NCBI RefSeq assembly: GCF_037975245.1
Contig: NC_092569.1
Location: forward strand, 23,154,168 to 23,218,167
Source of the DNA: Apostichopus japonicus
Lineage: Eukaryota; Echinodermata; Holothuroidea; Aspidochirotida; Stichopodidae
DNA length: 64,000 bases
Reading direction: 5' to 3'
Shown here: one piece after another, positions 49,901 to 62,016 of the stretch
Position numbering within the stretch: position 1 is the first letter of the stretch
Layout: every line of letters begins with the position of its first letter
Program-made: the position numbers and the translations under genes
Notes under the pieces: model-generated
The model's input: only the letters and a program-made list of their open reading frames with translations
Database searches by the model: none
Told to the model about the DNA's origin: nothing

Positions 49901-50399
49901 CTACCATAAAATATAAATCAACAACGTATAGCATATATGGATTATCGATAACAGAAACAGTAAAAGCAGTGCAAGATCTTGTTTACCCTAAAACTAGATT
50001 TACAAATTTGCATATCACAATTTACATTTAAATAATTAAGCAACCAGACTGAGTATATTATAGTGCGATGTAATTACAGAAAATGAAGTATACAACGTTT
50101 AGCATGTATTAGATGTATCTTGATGATTGGCATTGACGGTGTGTCTTTGTATTTGATTTTTTCTTCTAGGAGATTCTCTAAGTTATCACCGGAACCAGCA
50201 GTTTACAACAAAGGACCGAGACAATGACGCTTATAGTTATAACTGTGCAACTTATTATAGTGGTGCGTGGTGGTACAATGCTTGTAATATTTACTCTAAC
50301 CTGAACGGTGTCTACGAGAATTATTACTATCGTTGGTATTACATACCCGGAAGCAATAATTATCTCAAATTTTCAGAGATGAAGATTCGCCCTATCTAG
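40871..50399 (+). CDS. FREP copy D, long form, exon 2 damaged
   Basis: Recognised exons: 40871-40948, 46335-46507, 46741-47008, 47326-47537, 47728-48039, 48515-48779 and 50170-50399 (TAG). Order: signal peptide, truncated fibrinogen domain 1, TIL, VWC/EGF, complete fibrinogen domain 2. These exons total 1538 nt, which is not a multiple of three. Exon 2, which changes phase from 0 to 1, has lost its acceptor and first half: only TTATTAATGG.. before a weak GTATTT donor remains near 46068-46088. Direct splicing of exon 1 to exon 3 would reach a stop within exon 3. A 10-nt remnant exon after GGAAG would restore phase but has no good pyrimidine tract. Either a recent pseudogene or a gene with altered splicing. 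All other exons are intact. Confidence 0.85.
41062..41715 (+). repeat. tandem duplication in copy D intron 1
   Basis: Counterpart of the two-unit repeat at 26801-27500, with more substitutions and a short deletion in the first unit. Confidence 0.65.
44745..45835 (+). mobile_element. 5'-truncated CR1/L2-like LINE in copy D intron 1
   Basis: Encodes the C-terminal half of a reverse transcriptase: [13 protein letters not shown], the catalytic YADDTQIY near 44900, [33 protein letters not shown] and [14 protein letters not shown] frameshift near 45625-45630 separates the last part (APRLWNTLP onward) and its stop at 45742. The 3' end is a (TTA)n tail, typical of this group. The paralogous intron of C (near 31495) has no insertion. 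Confidence 0.9.
44819..45673 (+). pseudogene. reverse transcriptase fragment (LINE ORF2)
   Basis: Open for about 284 codons; homology continues upstream without a stop to about 44760 ([17 protein letters not shown]). No endonuclease domain is present, so the element is dead on arrival. The reading frame leaves the homologous one near 45627. Confidence 0.88.
46335..46507 (+). CDS. copy D exon 3: fibrinogen domain 1, N-terminal part
   Basis: 173 nt; [17 protein letters not shown] then [18 protein letters not shown]. Acceptor CCTAG, donor GTATGT. Confidence 0.88.
46741..47008 (+). CDS. copy D exon 4: fibrinogen domain 1, middle part
   Basis: 268 nt, [19 protein letters not shown]; differs from A and C mainly near its end ([11 protein letters not shown]). 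Confidence 0.9.
47326..47537 (+). CDS. copy D exon 5: TIL cysteine-rich module
   Basis: 212 nt, [20 protein letters not shown] to [11 protein letters not shown], same cysteine spacing as copy B; GTAAGT donor. Confidence 0.88.
47728..48039 (+). CDS. copy D exon 6: VWC/TILa-like, EGF-like, fibrinogen domain 2 start
   Basis: 312 nt. [23 protein letters not shown]-like [14 protein letters not shown], then [20 protein letters not shown]. Confidence 0.88.
48515..48779 (+). CDS. copy D exon 7: fibrinogen domain 2, middle part
   Basis: 265 nt. [10 protein letters not shown] replaces [10 protein letters not shown] of copy A; GTTTGT donor kept. Confidence 0.9.
48780..50169 (+). other. copy D last intron; no gene seen
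   Basis: Resembles the copy A last intron more than that of C over several stretches; non-coding. Confidence 0.5.
50170..50399 (+). CDS. copy D last exon: calcium/ligand subdomain
   Basis: 230 nt ending in [23 protein letters not shown], then an unusual [11 protein letters not shown] spacing; ends EMKIRPI. Polyadenylation signal AATAAA at 50504. Confidence 0.9.
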
Positions 50400-52407
50400 A
50401 TATTGGAGCTGACGAAGGAAGAAAACTGTTTCATCGCTGATCAACGAAATTAAAAATACAAGAGATATTAATTTTTAGAGCAATTGAATGTTTTTTATTT
50501 GCAAATAAATAGAACTACTTGTCCAATGTGTAATGGCACTACTCGCATTCTATCCAAGTTAATTTATCTAATTTATTTTCCCGTTAAACATTCGATTGAA
50601 TATGATGAAATAAAAAGGAGTTTGATACGATTTGTGAAAAATTACAATTGAAATAGATTAAATGGAAATGAAAAAAAAATGACAATACAGAGTGGCTCAG
50701 CCATAGGTGCAAGTGCCCCCCCCCCTCCTACCCCACTTCACATACGTTTTTTTTTTAGAAAGAAAAAAAATAGTGTCATCTACAAAAGATAAGGAAATGT
50801 ATATGATTTAGATAGGATAAGCTAATTGATTTTACAGTTAGGATACAAAATGGAATTCAAGGAGCGCGCCTCAAATTGATTGTCGAATAGGCTATTTTTA
50901 TTGAAATTATAAAACAGTTTAAAACAAAATGACACATTCACCCTAATATTAAACAAGATTTCCTTAATGCAAACAGAACACCCCTTCGTAGTAATGTTCC
51001 CCTTCAGGCTCGCACCCAGTATGTTTTTGGTATTGTACCAACCACCTCCCCCCCCCCCCCCTCCAAACTCAAAGTTTCAGAATGAGTGATAGTGATAATA
51101 CCTAATTTTAGGCATAATTTAAAGTCTAAATATAACTCGGAAAACATCACTTGACGTCAATTAGGTTTATTTGTGTCTTCTTTCGGGAGTACCCCCGACG
51201 CCACCTATACATGGTGGTCGGTCAAGCAGATAGGTATAATCTATGTTATGCTATGAAATTTACGCAAGAAACAGCTTCTGGGAATCTACAGGAAACGTAT
51301 AATTCTAGAAGAGACGGTTTACGAACTCCGTTTTATGAATCTATTTCCATTATTTCTGTATACGTGTTTGTCTCATCAGTGGCGGCGCAAAGGGAGTAGG
51401 GGACTCCCTCAAATCAACATGTTTCCTCAGTTTCCCCCCCCCCCACCCCCTCCTTCCCAACTACCTCCCGCTCGGTCGCTGCTGTAAAAGAAACCGAAAC
51501 AAATTATTTGACGTCCAAAAATTTGTTTGTGTAGGCTAACAAGCGCTATAACTTCCTGGGCTTCGCTCCCTGGATACCTACAGGCTCAAAGAAATTGGAA
51601 CCTCTAAAGTGTTTCTCTGTGCTTACGATAAACAGCTACAAGTGAGATGTCTGAGACCACTGCCGCTTCCGGGCTTAGAATTCCTCCCACAAAAATTGAA
51701 ATTCATCTTTCCGATATGTGGTCTTGTTCTTAAAGTCGCTAAGAAAGAACAAGAGATATCTCAAATTCAAACTATTTCCGGGGACTTTGAACTTAACAAA
51801 CGTGCGCTTTTGCACTTCCAAAATGTTTTCTCCCTAAATTGTTCGCTTGTCCCCTCACTCACCACTCCTCCAGTAACAATCCCCTCTCCTACCACCAAAT
51901 AGGCCGACACTTTCTCTCACGTTGAAAGAAAACAATTCAAAGTGTCCTATCAAATATTTGACAAGTTCCTTCTTGCATGCCATTTCAATAAATATTAAGG
52001 GTATCTATCAATTGTCAGAAACATTGCCATGCTCCTCTCGATCCTTCACTTGATTCCCGATACAAAATAATTTCATTACTCATTTCTTAGTTACTGTAAA
52101 ATGTATTATGTATAGGTGAATGTCCTAAACCGACTGCAACCGACTACAACTCGTCTCGCGTGACTGCGTAAGTGTGACACATTCAATTGAAGCTTTAATA
52201 TGACGTCATCGGCTTGTTGTTTTCGAACGCCGAGTTTTATCGAACTAGAACCAGTTGGGTGTGTTTTTTATTCGGTTATAGTGATTTATCATTGTTTAAA
52301 TAGAACGATTATACTGAAGTGTAAAGGATAGAAACACACAAGCACGGGACTGAAACGAGTGACATAAACGAATTAAAGTCACCTGTTAATAATTATACAA
52401 CGAATTC
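50400..52407. other. 3' flank of copy D
   Basis: Paralogous to the copy A flank 3100-5090, with the same CATAGGTGCAAGTG plus C run near 50695 and further C runs near 51050 and 51437. No gene. Confidence 0.6.
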
Positions 52408-52470
52408 TCAGCAATGGTGAGAGTGACAACTACCGCCTGTTGGGAATTGGGACATACAGTAGAGCAGTAG
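52408..52470 (+). pseudogene. fibrinogen relic R2, end of a domain-middle exon
   Basis: SNGESDNYRLLGIGTYSRAV in one frame, with GTGGGT donor. The rest of the exon is gone. Sister of 5091-5152. Confidence 0.75.
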
Positions 52471-53459
52471 GTGGGTAACATACTAAATATAAATGATTTA
52501 GTGGCTCCTGCGTTGTAAAAGATTGTAAGTTATTCACCAAATTCATGGTTTGAAACTAACTTTACAATTTTTTTTTTTTTTTTATTATTTGATATAGCTA
52601 CGGGAAAGGTGGGGTCACTATGATGATTTGGATTACAGAAATGTTATTATCATGAAATGGGTTGGAAATGTTTTCATATATTAACAGTAAACAATGGTTC
52701 ATAATAGCATGGCAAGGAAATACATGTGTAGTGAAAACTGCTTTATTATAGAATTAATTTTTAGAAAAATAATTAATTAATTAGAAATATAATTAGAATT
52801 TAAAGAAACCAGTACATACAACTTGTTTTATTAAAGGCACACTCTCAGCTAGGAAATTGCTAAAATAAAAAATCTTGTCTCAACGTATTCCCCGATTAAA
52901 AAATAAAAACAATGCTGCCCTCTTCTCACAGCGGCAACATATTCATTTCTTTAATATGGCATTCTCATCCTTAGCTATAAACAGCATACGCAAATGGGTA
53001 CCGTTACCGCGAAGGTATCAGATTTCCGAGATTCTAATCTGCCTCTCAGTGTTGCGTAACCTATAGGCACACTGTGTAATTGTACTGTGTGCTATTCGAG
53101 TTACGCAATTTTTCGATTTGCTATATGGAACAGTGCATATTGTACTGCTGGGAAAACGCTATACCAGCTCGTAGCAGCAGATAGTTGTTATGGAAAGTCA
53201 TATGGGCCCGTATGATCTCGTGCTGCCGATTTTTGTTGGAGAAATTGCTGAAGAAATAAAATGCGAATAGTTTCGTCGTGTTATTCTCTATAAACATGTG
53301 ACTGAATGTGTGCTGCTTATGTACTGTTATTTGACGAAACGACTTGCTTCTGGCTTAACGTTCTTCAATACTTGAGTTCAAAATAAAATAAAACAGTGAG
53401 CAAACAGCTTATCCACTAGAGAGCCTGTGTAGAAAAAACACGCACATAATACAGACAGG

Positions 53460-53730
53460 TTAATGAGCATGGTGAACACAAAGAGATAGATGTAAGGGGA
53501 TTAGTAGACAAGGGATGGAGAGAAGAATGAAAGATAAAAACCAACAGGGGAAGAGGATAGGTAGGAGATAAACAGTGGAGGGACAAAGAGAGGATTAAGG
53601 GAAGGGGTAGGGAATAAACTGGAGAAGGACAACGGCAGAAAAGTGTGGAGAAAAAAAGGGGTGGAAAAAGCTATGAGAAGAGGAGTAATGGGGGAGGGGG
53701 GCAAGGGGAGAAGGAGGGGAATGAAGAAAA
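53460..53730 (+). repeat. purine-rich low-complexity tract
   Basis: About 270 bp almost entirely A and G on the + strand. Confidence 0.8.
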
Positions 53731-53732
53731 GT

Positions 53733-53930
53733 TAGTCATGTCCTTCCTGAATGTTGAGCCCATGAGGTTGAATGGTGCGAAGGCGTAGCATCCACAACCT
53801 CTCTCTGCTGATTTGCACTAGCTCAGGACGGCTACCTAAGGATTCAATCCCCTGGGCCTATAGAGACATGTCGTTAATGGTATGGTTGCATAGCTCCCAA
53901 CTCTTGAGAAGGCAAATGCTGGTCCATGCC
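53733..53930 (-). pseudogene. GIY-YIG-type endonuclease tail relic, retroelement-like
   Basis: On the minus strand a degraded frame reads WELCNHTINDMSL, a stop, then AQGIESLG, ELVQISRERLWMLRLRTIQP and HGLN before a stop. This resembles the conserved C-terminus of GIY-YIG-bearing retroelement proteins (Penelope-like and related). The catalytic GIY-YIG part is not recognisable. Confidence 0.5.
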
Positions 53931-56900
53931 ACGAATTGCCGTCCTGGGGGAGGGGTATATGGGGGGTGTCTCCCTCCCCTTTTTATTTTTTTTTGAATCC
54001 TGGTGATGCCTACATGTAAACTGGTGGCACCTAGAAAGGCTTTTGTCACCCACAATTTTTTGAGAAATATGCATTTTTTTGTGTGTAACATCAATAAATT
54101 GAGTAGTAGGTGATAATTCATTCTTGCCCGTGGCATGAAAATGTTCGCTGCTCGCCCCAATGAAATGAAATATAGCCTAATTTGAGGTTCAAATGATGAT
54201 GTAAAGGAGGTTTTATACTCTATTATGCTTAATGCTAAAGAAATGATGGCTGCTAAGTCCAAATTTGATGCAATTTTTTGTATGTTTACTTGTCAATTAC
54301 AATGCAGGTTTTTGGGATGCTTGAGCGGGTCAGGGGCTTTGGGTGTTAGAATGCGGGTCCAACCCGCGAATTGTGGGTCAGTTGGGAGCTCTGTGGTTGG
54401 GAAGGTTAAAGTGTTCTCCAAAAAAACCTAAAAGATGAATGACCTTCGGCACAGGGGTAAACTGGACTCCTCCAGCTGCCTTTACTACATTTTACTGCAT
54501 TACTACAAACATATAATGGCTTCCACACCAACTCTTGACCAGAGTATGCTGTATTGGCCCCAAATAAACCAGATATTCAAATATGGTTACCTTTGGTCAA
54601 AGTTTTGAAACTGGTTTTATTACCACCTTCCAGGAAATTTACCTCACGGGGACATTCAGGCATCTTATGCTTTCAATTAAAATGCCTTCGAACAATTTGG
54701 AAAGTAAATACCTCTAGGAACATATTAAATATTCTAGCAATTATAGCATGCTAAATTGGGGACAATACTACATAGCCCACCTTGAAAATATCCTGTAACC
54801 TACTCTGGATAAACACTATCTAATATGGAAGAAATGCTTTGGTTAAAGTATGAATATGGTCACTTGAACATTAAGAAATGCAAGTGAGATAGTGGTAAGT
54901 TTTCCCTGCTCATGGTTATTGTATATAGTTGAACTCAATGTAAGAACTGTACAGATGCAATCAATGTGTTACAAATAAAAACATGTTACAATACTGACTT
55001 ACCTAACTTTAGAATAAGCAATACAAACAATAGTAGGGCAGTGTTCAAAATACGGAATGCAAGGACATATACCCAAATAAGGCTAGGAGACGCCATGCCT
55101 CCATTGTGGAACTTCTCCATCATACAGTAAGTATAGCAGCTTTACATGCAAAATAACTTTTGCCAAAACTTCAAAAGACCCTATAATGTCCCCTGCATTT
55201 CAAACATCTCCATCTGCCACTATCTCCATCTGCCACTGGGCCGGACTGGGGTTATCATGAGAGCACTGAATGAACTGTTTTATCACTGCTAGCTGCAAGT
55301 TAGAGTACCTCTTCAACACTCTATGACATCACAAAATATGTTATGTTAAATTGATCTCACACAATACAAAATAAAGACAAGTTATTCTGTACCAACAATA
55401 AATAACCCAAGATCAATGTCACATTAGAACTACTGGTATGACTGAACAAACTACAGTAATTAAAAAGATCAGATATTGCTATCATGGAAAGCCAAATAGT
55501 GTACAATCAAGTATGTAGTGAAACCAATATTTCAATCATTTACTTATTTAATATGACACAGTTGTAACTTTGATGACATCAATTATGTAGTTTACTTACA
55601 CTATGAATGAACATGCAAATCAATGCTAAATACTACAGAAAGGAGAAGGATACATAACGTACTGAATGCAACAATCAATGTTTGACACCATGGAGAAGAT
55701 AAATTCCTATGATACATTGCACTAGCTTAGTAACTTCATTTTACTGAGACACCATGTTTGTTGTTGTCTGTTATGGTACAGTTTGTCCAATTGTCTTGAA
55801 GCCTTGTGATATCTACATTCTGGATACTTGTTACTCCCATTGTCCACTCTTGTGTCCTTGATGTATGGTATTAAAATAAGCTGAGAAACTGCTTTGACAT
55901 CAGCTATTTCAAAATTGTCCGTATCCATGTTAACAACGTTCACTATGCAAATCCATAGCTTTCACTGGAGAACAAGAAATATGACAATCATCTTACGTAA
56001 AGTAGAGAAGCACACATTTATTAATGAAACAATCCAACACAAATACTTCCAGTTCCAACCCTTATATCTGCTTGCAAAACATCCATCATGCCATAACGCT
56101 ATGCTGTGCTGTACTGTTCCTCTAAAGGATGTTCTGTACATCTGTAATGTGAAATGAAAATGGAAAAAAGACATATTTATGGCATTGTGTGAGGACAGAA
56201 GTGTCACAAAGATATACCTGTTCAAATGATTTTCCAAGATATGATTTATTTGATTTTAATTGCAAAAGAGACATTCAGGCTCATAGCCAAGGTAACTGGG
56301 TTGGAGCCAGCATAAATGTTATGTTCGTTTATTCACTGAGATTGTAACTTGCACTCATTGTAATAAAAACATAAAGAGAAAAGAATAAAAGTGCAATTTT
56401 TGAACACAAACTGCTTCAGACAGGTAGGTACCACATTCTACAAGATTGGTAAATGTCTTTATTTTTCAGAGATAAGGAAAAATACTACAGGTACTGTTAT
56501 CATTCACTTGTGGGGTTTGAACATTTTTGGGTCCCACACATTTACAGACCTCCAGTGGCTGTATTAGCACCATATTTAGCACTACATGTCTATGTCATTA
56601 ATATAACATAATACAATAAATGAATAAATGTGTCCAATGTCCTAAATCTGGTTAGTCATATACAGTCCTACAGTAGTAGACTGCAGACCTAGTTAAAATG
56701 TAGACTTATTTCGAGTTTCTTAATTGGGCGCACACCTTCAACTGAAAAAGACAAATAATACCGGGATGTGCAAAGTTAATAATATATCAGAATGCATACT
56801 GTACGCATAGCAGGGAAGTGCTCATGAATATTTGAGTGCCAGGCAGATTGGGCGGTAGTGTGATCCACACCCTGGGAGAGGGATTTCATGGGTGGGGTAC

Positions 56901-58340
56901 CCCCCCCCCAAATGGACAAATTTTGCACATGAAGTATGCTTAGGTGGTGCTATATTCCTATTCTGTGCCATATATTCTCCCAGATTTTGGTTATGGTAAA
57001 ACTTATTAAATTATCATCAAAATGTTCTGGGCGAAAAAGGTTAAATACTGTTTGTGCGGGGCGGCATTCAGAACTGCTGGGCGTACCATAGCTGCCCAGT
57101 GTGAGCAAATTCCTGACATAGTGAATTATATAACTTCCAACATAAATTACTGAATACCACATTTTGCCCTTCACTAAATAGTCAAAAATTCAAATCAATT
57201 TTGCAAACACAGGACAGTAATAACACTACTAGTTAAAACAGAACTTTGCTATTGGCAGCATAAATTCATCACATCTGCTTTATGATTTACAGTATGTATA
57301 GTGTCAACTCTGCAAGTATTCAAGAATGGTCCATTTACTAATATAGTGCAAACCTAAACTAGTGATGTGCAACAATTTCTATTATATTTCTTATTTCTAT
57401 GTTAGTAGTATACACCTGCAGTATTATAACTCATCTACTAATACCTTACATACACTAAATGTCATAACGTTTGATGTTACAATGGCAGTGTCCCAGTAGG
57501 CTTGCTCATACACTAATATGTCACTTAATTTCATCATGTTCAGGGATGCATAATTGCTTTCAAATATATAGCTAGGCTTTGCTTATTTCCAAGACTAAAA
57601 ATTACAGAATATTCTACAGGTGTGCCCTAAACAATGAAGTGTTTAAAAGATATATACTACAGAAACATGATATGGTATATAATGGGTGACCATTCTAGTT
57701 CTCTCACAAATCAGTAGTATCATTTTCATTTTGTATAATTTTTAGAACTGCATGATCAGATTATGTGTAGAGCTATGAAGCCTATGATGTTGTTATATTT
57801 TGGCAAATGTCTTTAATTTCAATATCATGATGAAATTATCAATTATTGTAAGACGGACTCAACGACCCCCGGAATGGTGCGTCATGTCTGATGAGGCGCA
57901 TATTTGGTGCGTTATTACAACTACAATATGTGCTTCAGTGTCCGTCAATGTGCCATGCATGGTGTATCCTTTAAATTAAATGTGATAAATTTTGTCGAAC
58001 ATAAAATGGTGGCATTCACAATTATTGGTGACATTGATTTGTTTATGTTGTCCTTGATTTTATGATTAAACAACGATGATAGCAAACTATCATGTTATGA
58101 ATGCATAAACATGTGAACAATATCTACTATCTTTCACTAATTCAACAAAGGAGCCTGTAGAGTTAGTGTAGCTTCTTTCTGAGAAGGCTTTTGAGTTTTG
58201 AATTAATTTGGAAGACTTAGTAATATCAGTTATCACTTTACACTACAGTTACAGGAAAAGCCGCTACCGTTTTTTAAGTTACTATACCAAGTTGGGAGTA
58301 TTATAGGCAAACTCTAATTTGGGTGAAAGAGTTTAAATTA

Positions 58341-58612
58341 CAAAGTGGCTATTCTTACAACTAGTCGTAACAATAATTCCCTTTTACGCATGCACAGTTG
58401 CTTTAACGTGGCTATTTTTACGACTAGGAGTACTCTTTTTACGACTAGGAGTAACAATATTTTACGGTTAAGGGATGGGTTAGGGTTAGGGTTAGGTTTA
58501 CCCCTACTACATACGCAGTTGCTTTATTTACTTCACTGCGCATGAATTCGCCGATGTTGTAAGAATAGTTTATAAATAATTGTTACGACTAGTCATAAGA
58601 ATAGCCACGGCC
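58341..58612. mobile_element. Mutator-like MITE with telomere-like repeats
   Basis: Perfect 9-bp duplication TTTAAATTA at 58332-58340 and 58613-58621. Inverted repeats of about 34 bp begin GTGGCTATTCTTA 4 bp inside each end. The interior has direct repeats of TTTTTACGACTAGGAGTA and about three TTAGGG units near 58485. No ORF of note. A 9-bp duplication is typical of Mutator-like elements. Confidence 0.85.
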
Positions 58613-60316
58613 TTTAAATTAATTCGTACATTTTTTCTTTGCAAGTGGAGAATCATCCACAGCTAAAGTGGCTATGCGGTTTGACAAACAAGTGAAGCAA
58701 AGTAAATATCCTAGCCGATGCATATTAGACTTAAAAAAGTAAAGAACCCAATGCCTTAGTAACTTAATTCATCTTGGAGTTGCTCAGCAGATTCGAGGTT
58801 ATTTCACCACTTAAGAACCCATTCTCAGACAAAAAAAAAAGACAAAACTGAAATGGCTACACAAATGAGTAGTCTATAACTGAGAATGACCATGCATGCA
58901 AATGTGCAGTAAATTTTCAAGTTGTCAGACTAATTTATTTGTTGCTAGGAACTCTATAATTGTGCTGGTAAAGTAGAGTAGGAAATGAAAACAGTTACTT
59001 TATTGCGTATAGGCCCGTCCCTCACGTATCTCATTGCATACTAGACTTACAGTTACAAAATAAATTTGCCCATATCAAAAATGCTCTTGACAGGAATAAC
59101 CATCAAATTGAGGCAGGCCCTCCATGGTGCATAATTTTATAAATCTGGGCCTGGAGCTAGGCTACAGTAGTCCTACTTTTGCTATTGCTCCGCTCATAAG
59201 AAGTTGCATTTCTTTCGAGTTTAATTTTCTTGTGGGGAGATCTCCCTACCAAATCCATATTACACTAATGTAGGCTAAGTCCTATTCATATTTGCAAAGC
59301 TACCGAATCATAAACCAAACAAATGATACCGCACACTTCCATACTGATCATGCTTAGTAGGCGAATATAAGTAGAAAAGCATAAATAACACTTCATGAAA
59401 TGTTCGGCCTAGGCTAGGCTACAGTTTGTACAGCAGCCTGCACTGCAGTAGCATGGACACTGCGGAGTTCGGACACTTAAGCCTTAAAACACCCCAAAAC
59501 TATATCTCATGGTATAAATCACCTGAAACTATACTTGATATATGTTGGGTCATTTTGGAGAGAAAACAACTGTAGCTTCGTAGTTTTTTGTGCAATTGGC
59601 TCTTGCTGTAGGTTGTCTCATCGTGAAATCGCGTATTTCTTAGGGGTGTCCGAACTTCACAGTGTTCCAAACTTCGCAAAACTGACTATACTACTACTGT
59701 ACTAGCCTATGTCTCTCGGTGTATTAGTTGCCTTAGTTTGTAGTACTCGTAGTAGTAGGCCTAGCTAGCATGATCTATTGAACAATATAACAATGAAGCC
59801 TACGGCAGACCAAACACTTCGGCCGGAAAACAGTATGCAGTAGCCTAAATAGTAAATATATAACGTTAGTCGTTAGCATAATTTGCTGCCTACCTTCTCG
59901 TATGATCTGCCATGCCAGTAAATGCTCCGCGAAGGTAGCATTGGTCATTTTGTAGATCCCCGATCTCTGTTCCAGTAGATCGCTTTTGGAGACCCAGTCC
60001 ACGTACGTAGCACCAGCTCAAGTACACTTTTCATTTCATGTCCGTTTTGTCGCTCACTGCTTTTGGCATTGGGACCCACAATAGAGCAACCTGTGCCTTT
60101 CACGTAAACAGCGCGGCGACGCGGCCACAATATACACGTTACGTGTGTTATGCTACCACTGCATGAAACTGTGCTATATATTACGTATATTTACATACAG
60201 GGTACACTGTACACTGGCAGTATATTACAAATACCGTGTCACGTGATTAACGGTGAACCATCGAAACATATGAAATTGGCCCGCCCTCTAAAAATTTCCT
60301 AGCTGAGAGTGTGCTT

Positions 60317-61089
60317 TTAATAAATTACAGACACATTAGTAAAGATAACACGTTTGTGACACTCCCGACCTTCGTCCCACGGATAAATTGGTAGTGAAAG
60401 TCACCCAAAACACCAATGAATACTCAGCAGTAGTGCTTTGAGCTATTGCATGTACATTTCCCAAATGAACAGTAACGCCATATTGTACTTAACTGTAATC
60501 GTATCAATCGGTTAATTGAATTTATTTATAAAATGCTATAACGTTATGAGAAAAAAAACTTCCCGGCATGCATTTGATGCGTCCAACAGTTAAACAATTG
60601 GCATTTTTTTACCATTTACAAAGCTGATCATTTCTTAACAATGTCGTTTGTTTACAAATACAACAAACTCTATGAGCAGCTGCAGTAATTATTTCATAGC
60701 TATATGCTACATGCTTCTAAAACTGTATTAAACAACAAGGCAAGTAAAAGTACGGTAAATATAATAATTGGAATTACTTGTAAGCTAAATTCTTAGTAGT
60801 AATTATTATGTATGCATATCGATACCAGTTCAGGAATGCAAATATCACCAAACAGAAAATCAATAACATAAATGGTGTAGATGAATAAGTAAAGTAGAAA
60901 CTTCTACAACCAAAATAATTATTCAGTTTATTCTTGTGAGAAAGTAAGCCATACTCCTGACCCACTCTCTCCCTCTGAATTGATTCGGCAGCTGGTATAC
61001 ATACAACCGTAAGTACGTTGCACCAACTAACTTATATGTATCCCTACATGACGTGCTAGGTTTCATTCCATTCCACAGAAAAAAAAAAC
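60317..61089. other. continuation of the D flank after the transposon
   Basis: Paralogous to 5816-6555 in the A flank; no gene. Confidence 0.6.
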
Positions 61090-61330
61090 GGAGATGGTTA
61101 TTTCTTGCGTTATTACATAAATCACGAGTTCAATACCAAACAAAGGGACAGCGATGTTTATAGTAATAATTTTGTTTTTTTGTTTTCAAGGTGGTACGAT
61201 AACTGTTACTATTCTAACCACTACCACGTCAGTTTAGAAAGTGATTCTAGCATCTATTGTTAATATATCCCAGGATCGAATTATAAATCAAATATACTGA
61301 AATGAAGAATCGTCAAGTTAAACCTGAGTA
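61090..61330 (+). pseudogene. fibrinogen relic R2, decayed last exon
   Basis: GDGYFLRYYINHEFNTKQRD with DSDVYSNN (calcium loop region), then a shift over a T run, WYDNCYYSNHYHVSLESDSS, a TAA stop in place of Tyr, and IPGSNYK. NCA and GAW are lost. Complements relic R1, which lost the first half. Confidence 0.78.
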
Positions 61331-62016
61331 AGGGACAGCATTACCGAAAAGTTTGTAGAAGTAGTCACAAAGTATGAAATTTCAAATCATTACATTTCCA
61401 TTTTTGTATTTATAAAGTTCTGTGTTTGTTGGATACTAATGAATATCATTGGCTATTACATCTTCCACTTATTATATAATTACTTTACGTGTAAACTTCA
61501 AAAGCATATTAAACACGAAATAGAACATCATTTAGCCCTCATAGGTGCGCTGTTTTAAATATACTGCAGTGGTTTACTATGAAACACGATTAAAAAACCG
61601 TAGCTTACTACCTTAACAAGATTACGATAGCACAGAGAATTTGCTGTATTATAATATTTAAAATTAAGAAGTATTTTCTCTTTTTCTATGCTTCATATCT
61701 TGTTTGAATTCAATGTCATCGTGTCTTTTTTTTTAGTTGCATACGTTTTAAATGATAAAGAAGAGAGCAATGTATCATAGCACACGGGGAATCAGCAGGA
61801 CAATGAAATATTCCAGGAATGTATTGTTCACTAATTGTGTGTATCACAACTCCGAAGAAATCACAGCTACGTTTGATAAAAAAGAGTCGTATAGGAATAA
61901 CTTCGGTTTATTGATTAAACACAATTGTCACACCTCACTTATGTCCTGAACTGACATTTTTCCTTAACTGCTTGTCTAAACTCTTGTACCACAGCACACG
62001 ATACACACATAACACA

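Larger units (their letters stand above)
52835..60316. mobile_element. 7.48-kb TTAA-flanked DNA transposon, Kolobok- or piggyBac-like
   Basis: Flanked by TTAA at 52831-52834 and 60317-60320. The termini carry a perfect 22-bp inverted repeat (52837-52858 and 60293-60314, starting GCACACTCTCAGC), preceded by AG and AA. The paralogous A flank has an intact single TTAA at 5816-5819 and no insertion. TTAA targeting is known for piggyBac and Kolobok; a purine-rich end fits Kolobok better. No intact transposase was recognised inside; short minus-strand frames near 55722-56237 and 59775-60130 could be decayed exons. Nested: a GIY-YIG relic and a Mutator-like MITE. Confidence 0.85.

Noticed and set aside
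61752..61949. 65-codon frame partly conserved at 7694-7820
   Set aside because: Similarity is that of the duplicated DNA; the version near 7694 ends early and no family is recognised.
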